DNA from: PNMQ01 sp964478775
GTDB lineage: Bacteria > Pseudomonadota > Alphaproteobacteria > Paracaedibacterales > CAIOTO01
NCBI GenBank assembly: GCA_964478775.1
Contig: CAYZJC010000013.1
Span: forward strand, 1 to 39,364
Length of the DNA: 39,364 nucleotides
Reading direction: 5' to 3'
The notes under the pieces were generated by a model, which saw only the letters and a program-made list of their open reading frames with translations, was not told the origin of the DNA and did not search any database. The stretch's first letter is position 1. Each line of letters begins with the position of its first letter. Positions 32,725-39,364 of this stretch are shown here, one piece after another. The translations under genes and the position numbers were made by a program.

Positions 32725-33970
32725 TTGTACCACCAAACCCAAATGAGTTAGACATAGCATAAGACACTGTGCGTTCTTGTGCAACTTTAGCAACAAAGTT
32801 TAAATCACAACCCTCTGACGGATTTTCAAGATTTAATGTCGGTGGCAAAATGCTATCACGCATGGCAAGTAATGAAAAGATGGCTTCAACACTACCAGCA
32901 GCCCCTAACAAGTGACCAATTGCTGACTTTGTTGATGACATCGCAAGCTTATAGGCATGCTCACCAAACAAACGTTTTACAGCTTTAACTTCAATCGCAT
33001 CACCTAGTGGGGTGGATGTGCCATGTGCATTGATGTAACCAATTTGCTCTGCTGAAAGCCCAGAGTTCTTAAGGGCTGCCCTCATTGCGCGAAATGCACC
33101 TGCACCATCTTCCGCTGGCGCTGTGACGTGGTGAGCATCCCCAGACATTCCATAGCCAACAACTTCACCATAAATTTTAGCACCACGCTTTTTTGCGTGT
33201 TCATATTCTTCTAAGACCACAATGCCTGCACCTTCACCCATGACGAAACCATCGCGGCCTTCGTCCCATGGACGTGAAGCAATCGTTGGTGTTTCATTAT
33301 ATGAAGTGGATAATGCCCTAGCAGAGGCGAAACCCGCAACAGCAACACGGCAAATAGCAGCTTCGGCGCCGCCAGCAACCATAACATCCGCATCCCCAAA
33401 CATAATCATTCTCGCAGCATCCCCAATGGCATGACACCCTGTTGCGCAAGCTGTGACGGGTGCATGGTTAGGGCCTTTAAAGCCATACCTAATTGAAACA
33501 TGGCCGGAAGCCAAGTTGATAAGTGATGCAGGAATAAAAAATGGGCTCACACGCCTTGGGCCTTGTGTGTGCAAAATAACGGCAGTTTCAGAAATTTGTG
33601 GTAACCCACCAATTCCAGAACCAATCATCACACCAGTTCTCTCTTGACTTTCTTCGTCTTGAGGCATCCAGTCCGCATCTTCTACAGCTTCTTTTGCAGC
33701 AGCAATAGCATAAGCAATGAAACGGTCCATCTTGCGTTGATCACGGGGATTTACAGCCCCATCTAACCACAAGGAATGATGTGCAATCGCTTCTGCTTCT
33801 GTTGAAGCTAAGGGAACCATGCCGCCTATTTTAGCAGATAAATCTGAAACATCGAATGCCTTGATGGTATCAATCCCAGAATGCCCTGCTTTTAATCTTT
33901 GCCATGTATGTTCTACCCCACTACCTAATGGGTTTACAGTACCCATACCTGTAACAACGACGCGACGCAT
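32696..33970 (-). CDS. fabF: beta-ketoacyl-ACP synthase II FabF
   Basis: Condensing enzyme that elongates fatty acids with malonyl-ACP. 424 aa. The active Cys is in 'PVTACATGCHAIGDA' (~175), the two His are in 'YINAHGTSTPLGD' and 'KSAIGHLLGAAGS', and the C-terminus is 'NSFGFGGTNASLIF'. 'MRRVVVTGMGTVNPLG' is the normal start, with AAGGAAAG six bases upstream. It follows acpP by 51 bases, the standard acpP-fabF pair. Confidence 0.98.
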   Translation of the reverse strand: MRRVVVTGMGTVNPLGSGVEHTWQRLKAGHSGIDTIKAFDVSDLSAKIGGMVPLASTEAEAIAHHSLWLDGAVNPRDQRKMDRFIAYAIAAAKEAVEDADWMPQDEESQERTGVMIGSGIGGLPQISETAVILHTQGPRRVSPFFIPASLINLASGHVSIRYGFKGPNHAPVTACATGCHAIGDAARMIMFGDADVMVAGGAEAAICRVAVAGFASARALSTSYNETPTIASRPWDEGRDGFVMGEGAGIVVLEEYEHAKKRGAKIYGEVVGYGMSGDAHHVTAPAEDGAGAFRAMRAALKNSGLSAEQIGYINAHGTSTPLGDAIEVKAVKRLFGEHAYKLAMSSTKSAIGHLLGAAGSVEAIFSLLAMRDSILPPTLNLENPSEGCDLNFVAKVAQERTVSYAMSNSFGFGGTNASLIFKKL

Positions 33971-34021
33971 GATTCTTTCCTTATTTTCTTTTTTCTTGTT
34001 TTAATTACCGTGCATTTGAAA

Positions 34022-34261
34022 TTAGGCAGCTTTCATAGCTGTAATATAATTGATTGCAGAACCTACTGTAGTAATTTGCATTTGATCTTTTTCCGGAATT
34101 TCAATCTCAAATTCTGATTCAAAATTCATAACCATTTCAACCAAATCAAGGCTGTCTGTTCCTAAATCATCAGCAAAACTTGCTGTTTCAGTCACTTTTG
34201 CTTCATCGACTTTTAAGTGTTCTACGATCATTTGTTTTACACGAGCAGCAATATCTGACAT
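34022..34261 (-). CDS. acpP: Acyl carrier protein
   Basis: 79 aa carrier for fatty acid synthesis. The phosphopantetheine attachment site is Ser37 in 'LGTDSLDLVEMVM'; the rest is acidic ('FESEFEIEIPEKD') as expected. AAAGGAAAG stands before the ATG. First gene of the acpP-fabF-HAD-nagZ run. Confidence 0.98.
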   Translation of the reverse strand: MSDIAARVKQMIVEHLKVDEAKVTETASFADDLGTDSLDLVEMVMNFESEFEIEIPEKDQMQITTVGSAINYITAMKAA

Positions 34262-34527
34262 TGGCTTTCCTTTCTTTATTAAATATAAACATGAACCGAT
34301 ATTAATGTATACGGCCCACTTAAAAATTACAACTCAAGGTTATATCAATTCATCAACCACGTCTATCTTTTTTTTTACGTTTATAAGCGTAATTTAACAA
34401 GATATTAAGACATCTTCTCTCAGCATTGGTCAGTTGCGATGATAAATAGTGAAAACGTCATGTCACTTGTGGTGAGAAATTAAGGGGGGGCTGCTTGTAT
34501 TTTCTTTGACAGACTTGTGATATCTGT

Positions 34528-34557
34528 TTGACATTTAAGTATAAGATGGCATATTAT
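34528..34557 (+). promoter_or_regulatory. Strong sigma70-type promoter for rsmH-ftsL-ftsI
   Basis: TTGACA (34528-34533), 18 bases, TATTAT (34552-34557), ~95 bases before rsmH. A second TTGACA lies at 34506-34511 with no matching -10. The remainder of the 390-base divergent gap (34262-34651) between acpP and rsmH holds no gene that I can see; mraZ, often first in this cluster, is missing. Confidence 0.6.
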
Positions 34558-34651
34558 TATTACACTTTTTAGCACACTTCGCTTGTTAGCTTGTTAATAT
34601 ATCCAAAACTGAGGATGTGTGTATTTCACAAAATAGATTGCAACAAAGATT

Positions 34652-35593
34652 ATGCCTGTCGACGCCAAGCACATACCTGTATTACTTCAAGAAATGCTTG
34701 ATGCACTTGCGCCTGTTGAAGGTGGTGTGTACCTTGATGGCACTTTTGGCGGGGGTGGTTATACGCGTGCAATATTGCAAACTTGTAAGACGTGCATTGT
34801 GCATGCACTTGACCGTGACCCTGAAGCGTTGGCAAGAAGCCAAGCTTTAAAGGTAGAGTTTCCCGATCGATTCTTTTTTCACCAAGGGGCATTTTCTGAT
34901 ATTTCATCCCTTTTCCAAGATGTTAAGTTTGATGGTATTGTATTTGACTTTGGGGTGTCGTCATTTCAGCTAGATACAGCAGAACGCGGTTTTTCATTTC
35001 GCCTTGATGGACCGTTAGATATGCGCATGGACCCTACCTCTGGTATAGATGCCGCAACAGTTGTGAATACCTTTAGCGAAAAAGATTTAGCTGATATTAT
35101 TTATGTTTATGGGGAAGAGGTGAGGTCTCGGCAAGTTGCAAAAGCTATCGTTAATGCGAGACGATCTCAAAAATTTGAAACAACCTTTCAGCTGGCACAA
35201 TGTGTAAGGCCTGTTGCGATGAAAAAAAGTGAAATTGACAGTGCGACTTTGACATTTCAGGGGTTGCGTATTTTCGTAAATAATGAGTTAATAGAAATAG
35301 ATACCGCATTAAAATCCTCCTCATGCATATTAAAAGAACAAGGCACCATTGTGACAGTAACGTTTCATTCATTAGAAGATCGGTTATGTAAACAGTTTTT
35401 TAAACAAAAAACCTGCCAGGATGGCATTATTTATTCATTTAAGACCAAAGGGAACAAACCTGTTGCGCCTTCTTACAAAGAACTAAAGGCTAATTCACGT
35501 TCCAGGTCAGCAAAATTACGTGCTGCCCTTTTATGCTTGCAAAAAGAAAAGCTCTTTAAATCAGCGCAACATGAAGGAGAGGGCTTATGTTAA
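34652..35593 (+). CDS. rsmH: 16S rRNA m4C1402 methyltransferase RsmH
   Basis: SAM-dependent N4-methylation of C1402 in the ribosomal P site. 313 aa. 'HIPVLLQEMLDAL' and the SAM loop 'YLDGTFGGGGYTR' (27-39), then 'VFDFGVSSFQLD', 'RGFSFRLDGPLDMRMD', 'TLTFQGLRIFVNNEL' and 'VTFHSLEDRLCKQFF' are all family landmarks. It opens the division cluster and overlaps ftsL by seven bases. Confidence 0.97.
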   Translation: MPVDAKHIPVLLQEMLDALAPVEGGVYLDGTFGGGGYTRAILQTCKTCIVHALDRDPEALARSQALKVEFPDRFFFHQGAFSDISSLFQDVKFDGIVFDFGVSSFQLDTAERGFSFRLDGPLDMRMDPTSGIDAATVVNTFSEKDLADIIYVYGEEVRSRQVAKAIVNARRSQKFETTFQLAQCVRPVAMKKSEIDSATLTFQGLRIFVNNELIEIDTALKSSSCILKEQGTIVTVTFHSLEDRLCKQFFKQKTCQDGIIYSFKTKGNKPVAPSYKELKANSRSRSAKLRAALLCLQKEKLFKSAQHEGEGLC

Positions 35594-35952
35594 AACGCCC
35601 TATCTTAACAAGCATTGTGCTTGGCATCGTGATTGTAACCTCTATGTACCGTGTCAAGTACGAGGTGGGCTCCCTTGAAGTTTCTATGAAACGCCTTACC
35701 AAAGAAATTACACAAAACAAAGAAGCTATTCATGTCTTAAAGGCAGAATGGAGCCATTTAAACGACCCTAAAAGGCTACAAAAGTTGTGTACTAAATACT
35801 TACCCGATTTAAAGCCTGTTCATAGCAAACAACTTATTTCATTGCAAGATATGTTACAGTCAGGTGGTCAATCTACCACAGATAAAAGCCTTGATACGTA
35901 TATGACGACGCTTTTGGAAAAAGAATTAAATGAAGGTGGAGGTCAAGCATGA
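35587..35952 (+). CDS. ftsL: Cell division protein FtsL
   Basis: Bitopic division protein working with FtsB and FtsQ to activate FtsWI. 121 aa: one N-terminal membrane helix ('ILTSIVLGIVIVTSMY'), then a heptad-like coiled coil ('SLEVSMKRLTKEITQNKEAI') and the alphaproteobacterial motif 'LKAEWSHLNDPKRLQKLC'. Preceded by GAAGGAGAGGG and overlapping both rsmH and ftsI, so expression is coupled. Identified mainly by shape and position, but the AEW..L..P.RL motif is specific. Confidence 0.92.
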   Translation: MLKRPILTSIVLGIVIVTSMYRVKYEVGSLEVSMKRLTKEITQNKEAIHVLKAEWSHLNDPKRLQKLCTKYLPDLKPVHSKQLISLQDMLQSGGQSTTDKSLDTYMTTLLEKELNEGGGQA

Positions 35953-37712
35953 GACGTTTGATACCCCCTCTTTCTAAGCTCACAAGGCATTTAAATTTTA
36001 TAAATAACACCATGCAAGAAGCCAAAGCGATTGAAATGGCTAAACAACGCGTGCGGGTTACAACATTGCTGATGCTTGTTATTTTTGTTGTCATTGCAGG
36101 AAGGCTAGCCGATGTTATGCTATGGCAGTCTTCAAAAAAAATTGGCCCAACAGAAATTGCATTATTAGAAGGTCAGTCTATGCCACGTGCTGATATCTAT
36201 GACAGAAATGGCAATGTTTTGGCAACGCATTTAATTACAGCGTCTGTGTATGCTGAACCTAAAACCGTTATTAATGCGAAAGATGCAGCACAAAAACTTG
36301 CAAGCCTTTTTCCCGAAGTTGGCTTTAAAACCTTAAAAGCAAGATTGTCATCTGAAAAAGGTTTTATTTGGCTTGCGCGTCATATTTCCCCAAAGATGCA
36401 AAAAGCAGTTAATGAGTTAGGATTGCCAGGGGTTTATTTAAGAAAAGATTACAAGCGTGTTTACCCTTATGGCAGTTTATTGTCTCATGTGTTGGGGTAT
36501 TGCGGGCTTGAAAACACAGGACTTGCTGGTGTGGAAAAATTTTTCGACACCTCACTTGCTGAGGGTAAAAACCCTTTACGCTTATCTTTAGATGTACGCA
36601 TTCAACATATTGTAAAAGATGTTTTGGTAAATGCGATTAGTGAATTTAAAGCACAAGGTGCCAATGCAATGGTGATGGACCTTAAAACAGGTCAAATTTT
36701 GGCCATGGTATCTGCGCCAGATTTTAACCCACACCAGGTTGGTCTTGCAAATCAACAAGCGTTATTTAATAGAAATACGTTAGGTGTTTATGAGCCTGGT
36801 TCCACTTGGAAAATTTTAAACACGGCGATTGCCATTGAAACAGGAACGGCAACCCCTAGAAGCGCGTATGATGCCAGTGCCCCAATTAAAATTGGCCGTT
36901 TTAAAATTACTGACTTTAGAGGTAAAAATAGAGTGCTCAATTTGACTGAGGCCTTTGTCTATTCATCTAACATTGCAGCTATTAAAGTAGCCCAGCAGTT
37001 TGGCATCCAAAACCAAAAGGCCTACTTCAAAAAATTTGGAGTGTTAGAGCCTATTCGACTAGAGCTTCCCGAAATTGGTAGCCCCTTAACCCCAAGAGAG
37101 TGGCGTGAACCCACATTAATGACAGCATCGTACGGATATGGTATTTCAGTGACCCCCTTACAAATCTTAACTGTTGTGGCGTCTATTATTAATGATGGCA
37201 TAAAGGTTAAACCAACGTTGCTTAATGAAAATGATGACACAAATAAACCAGATGCGTTAGGATCTCAACCTCCTCAACGTATTGTTGGCGAGAAAACATC
37301 GCGTATTGTAAGGGAAATGATGCGTATGACGTCACTGTATGGGGGAAGTCGCAAAGCAGATAGTGATGGTTATGAAGTATTTGCAAAAACGGGAACTGCA
37401 TACCAAAGTCGTGGAAAAAGTGGCTATAATGGTAAGGAAAGAACAACAACTTGCGTGGGTGCCTTTCCCTTTCATGACCCGCAAGTGGCAGTCATTGTGA
37501 TGTTAGATGCTCCTCAAGCCACGAAGGAAACATATAACTATGCGACTGCGGGTTGGAATGCTGCACCTACGCTTGGTAAGCTGATCAATCGTATTGCACC
37601 TATGCTAGGGATATCACCTCACCATGAAGAGAGTGAAATGAAATATGTTCATTGGTATGAAGGCACTGACAGTCAACCAAAAGTTGTGCAAACAACTCAT
37701 GTGCGCGAATAA
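35949..37712 (+). CDS. ftsI: Peptidoglycan transpeptidase FtsI (PBP3)
   Basis: Septal DD-transpeptidase, class B penicillin-binding protein. 587 aa with a cytoplasmic N-terminus, a membrane helix at ~38-55 ('TTLLMLVIFVVIAGRLADVM') and a pedestal domain ('RADIYDRNGNVLAT'). The catalytic set is complete: SxxK is S285-T-W-K288 (GSTWK, usually GSTFK), SxN is S339-S-N341, and KTGT is 480-483. Start overlaps ftsL by four bases (ATGA). murE and murF, which normally follow, are absent; the next gene is convergent after 14 bases with no visible terminator. Confidence 0.97.
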   Translation: MRRLIPPLSKLTRHLNFINNTMQEAKAIEMAKQRVRVTTLLMLVIFVVIAGRLADVMLWQSSKKIGPTEIALLEGQSMPRADIYDRNGNVLATHLITASVYAEPKTVINAKDAAQKLASLFPEVGFKTLKARLSSEKGFIWLARHISPKMQKAVNELGLPGVYLRKDYKRVYPYGSLLSHVLGYCGLENTGLAGVEKFFDTSLAEGKNPLRLSLDVRIQHIVKDVLVNAISEFKAQGANAMVMDLKTGQILAMVSAPDFNPHQVGLANQQALFNRNTLGVYEPGSTWKILNTAIAIETGTATPRSAYDASAPIKIGRFKITDFRGKNRVLNLTEAFVYSSNIAAIKVAQQFGIQNQKAYFKKFGVLEPIRLELPEIGSPLTPREWREPTLMTASYGYGISVTPLQILTVVASIINDGIKVKPTLLNENDDTNKPDALGSQPPQRIVGEKTSRIVREMMRMTSLYGGSRKADSDGYEVFAKTGTAYQSRGKSGYNGKERTTTCVGAFPFHDPQVAVIVMLDAPQATKETYNYATAGWNAAPTLGKLINRIAPMLGISPHHEESEMKYVHWYEGTDSQPKVVQTTHVRE

Positions 37713-37726
37713 CTGAGATTTGTAAG

Positions 37727-39364
37727 CTACGGTTGGGAGATGACGGTAGATATAACCATGTTCATTGCTGTAGGTTGATTGTCTGATTGGTTCAGCCCTT
37801 GACGTGTATAGATAAGGGTTTTTTCATCAAGCACTGACATAATGGATAAGCTACTGTTGCTATTACTTATGTAGGGATACAAAACACGTTGTGGAGCGAG
37901 AGTACACTTGCTATCTCCTGCAGGAATTCCTGCAATCGTAGAAAGACGATTAAGAGTTGTGGGTACTTGCTGTGATTTACCAGAAGGGTCTAATGCAATT
38001 TTCCTAATGGCGTTATTTCCGGCGTCCATTACAAACAAATTCAATTCATCAGTGCTTAATTTAATATCTGTTATATTGGAAAAGACTTGATTCATATCTT
38101 TAAAATTTTGACAATCACCTGAATAGCCGGCTTGCCCCTGTTGTGTTTTAATGACGGAAATATTTTTTGTCTTTGAATCATATTGGAAAATCCCTAGCCA
38201 GTTATCTGAAAAATAGACTACGCCTGCTGAGGTCACATCTAATCCTCGAATTAAAGTGTTGTGTTGATAGGTTCCATGAGGTGTAATCAGATTTTTACTG
38301 TCAGCATAATAGATTTGGTCATTTTTCACAGCAAATGGCATATAGGGATTGCTTGATGGTGTATCTTTTGATTTGATCCAGCCAGTTAAGGGGTATTCAC
38401 CTGTGGCAGTAAGCACTGCAGTTGGAATGATATTAAGGTCATAGGTATGTATTTTTTGATCTTGGTAGGCGTACAAGAAATTTTTGTCAACATATAGTTT
38501 GAAAAACTGGTTGTTACTCATTGGTTGACCGTTAGAGCCTGGCAAATGCGGGAGTGAATTAAAAGTACCATTTGAAAGTAAGACTTTAATCTGTCGGCTT
38601 TTCGTGCGATCACTACTGCGGCTAGTCGTATCCGATACAAAAATCATTTTTTGGGCCCCCCAAACGGCAAGGCCTGCAATATTGGCAAAATCGTAATCCT
38701 TTGTCTTACCATTTCCTGCATACCATGGTGTTTTTGCAATATTGGAGGTGATGTGGGTTGTTGTATAATTACACATTCCCGTGACTTGGCAGGTAGCCAT
38801 ACTAGGTGTCACACAAAATGAAAATGGGTTTAGCATACATGGTAAGTCTTGGCACTGCAGATAATTAAAGGCACATATTTGTGAAGCGCTACAGGGGGTT
38901 GAAATGCCGCATTTTAAACTGTTTAATGGTGTACATTGCGCTGTTGCATTACATACAGCTTGAGTAGCAATGGAACACGGTTGTGCATTAATTGCGCATA
39001 TTTGATTGTTGGCACAAGCTGAGCCAAATTGTGAATTACCTGCGTCATTCCCACATGAAATTTCTGTTGGAACTAAGCATTTTGATAGGTTGATTGCGCA
39101 ATTTTGATCTGTACAAGGGGTATAAGGTGATGCAGCATCTGTGGGTTGATTAAAGCAGGTTTTACCTATCTCACAAGCAGAACCACCTTGACCACATGCC
39201 AATATGGCCGGGGTTATTGCGGCGCTAATTGTGGCTTGGGGTATGACAGCATTGACTGTGTCAGCTGTAATTTGCGTGGCTTGTTCGGGTATGTTTGTTG
39301 ATGCAGCAGGTGATGTGGCTTGGGGTATGACAGCATTGACTGTGTCAGCTGGATTTTGAGTGGG
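37727..39364 (-). CDS. Second six-cysteine-module / NHL-like protein (partial at right edge)
   Basis: The frame is open to the window edge, so the N-terminus and signal peptide are missing; a TTG at 39202 is not the real start. Visible order: a Pro/Thr/Ala/Asn-rich stretch with a 28-residue repeat (ADTVNAVIPQAT core), then 'LACGQGGSACEIGKTC' and three six-cysteine modules, then a half-module with two cysteines (ATCQVTGMC), then a ~330-residue propeller-like domain with blades such as 'ANIAGLAVWGAQKMIFVSD', 'GVVYFSDNWLGIFQYD', 'LFVMDAGNNAIRKIAL' and 'LSTIAGIPAG'. This is the same plan as the protein at 6.5-8.7 kb, down to the terminal half-module, but with three modules instead of seven and low sequence identity. 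Probably exported. Cytoplasmic neighbours (ftsI) give no functional hint. Confidence 0.88.
   Translation of the reverse strand, partial: PTQNPADTVNAVIPQATSPAASTNIPEQATQITADTVNAVIPQATISAAITPAILACGQGGSACEIGKTCFNQPTDAASPYTPCTDQNCAINLSKCLVPTEISCGNDAGNSQFGSACANNQICAINAQPCSIATQAVCNATAQCTPLNSLKCGISTPCSASQICAFNYLQCQDLPCMLNPFSFCVTPSMATCQVTGMCNYTTTHITSNIAKTPWYAGNGKTKDYDFANIAGLAVWGAQKMIFVSDTTSRSSDRTKSRQIKVLLSNGTFNSLPHLPGSNGQPMSNNQFFKLYVDKNFLYAYQDQKIHTYDLNIIPTAVLTATGEYPLTGWIKSKDTPSSNPYMPFAVKNDQIYYADSKNLITPHGTYQHNTLIRGLDVTSAGVVYFSDNWLGIFQYDSKTKNISVIKTQQGQAGYSGDCQNFKDMNQVFSNITDIKLSTDELNLFVMDAGNNAIRKIALDPSGKSQQVPTTLNRLSTIAGIPAGDSKCTLAPQRVLYPYISNSNSSLSIMSVLDEKTLIYTRQGLNQSDNQPTAMNMVISTVISQP
39231..39364. repeat. 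84-bp direct repeat in the stalk of the second cysteine/propeller gene
   Basis: The 37 bases from 39231 recur exactly from 39315, and similarity continues for at least 13 more bases to the window edge. Period 84 bases (28 codons). More copies probably lie beyond the edge. Confidence 0.9.

Overview
The window looks like chromosomal DNA of an AT-rich (roughly 40% GC by eye) alphaproteobacterium, probably an intracellular or host-associated lineage such as Holosporales or a Rickettsiales-like group. The support is an alphaproteobacterial FYDLN-acid zinc protein, a gene-transfer-agent-type terminase relic, an Rpn-type transposase end, a palindromic intergenic repeat, several freshly broken genes, and large secreted or outer-membrane proteins of unusual architecture. 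The lineage is inferred from gene content, not from a marker-gene tree. Four runs of N (968-977, 4126-4135, 12171-12180, 22474-22492) show it is a scaffold with imperfect gap sizes; at least two of these gaps explain apparent gene damage.

Layout. 1-2.4 kb: C-terminal end of an Rpn-like transposase, replicative helicase dnaB, then a graveyard stretch with a palindromic repeat and a transposase fragment. 2.4-4.9 kb: an unrecognised zinc-ribbon protein, convergent with a disrupted GTA-type large terminase. 5.0-8.7 kb: folC and a secreted protein made of seven six-cysteine modules plus an NHL beta-propeller. 8.7-9.1 kb: a non-coding AT-rich stretch with four perfect DnaA boxes and a CtrA-like site, a candidate origin. 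9.3-12 kb: a secreted unknown protein, then uppS, cdsA and a short tatA on the minus strand. 12.1-18 kb: dnaE and an inverse-autotransporter-type outer-membrane protein with a coiled-coil passenger ending in IQ-like motifs, followed by a terminator and a 26-bp tandem array. 18.7-21 kb: rpsP, Sua5-type tsaC, birA. 21-28.5 kb, minus strand: dnaN-recF-gyrB, FYDLN protein, apaG, folE, ccmC-ccmD-ccmE, closely packed. 28.7-31 kb: rppH, a small unknown and a Q/P-rich single-pass membrane protein. 31-34.3 kb, minus strand: acpP-fabF-HAD phosphatase-nagZ, the last with an in-frame stop. 34.6-37.7 kb: rsmH-ftsL-ftsI. 37.7 kb to the edge: a second six-cysteine/NHL protein, running off the window.

How the genes work together. 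Most of the window is housekeeping: replication (dnaB, dnaE, dnaN, recF, gyrB), cell wall and division (uppS, rsmH, ftsL, ftsI, broken nagZ), lipids (cdsA, acpP, fabF, birA), folate (folC, folE), cytochrome c haem delivery (ccmCDE), translation and RNA turnover (rpsP, tsaC, rppH) and Tat export (tatA). Set into it are the host-interface candidates: two paralogous six-cysteine/propeller proteins and the barrel protein with IQ motifs. These are the most likely place for undescribed biology here. Functions for them are inference from architecture only.
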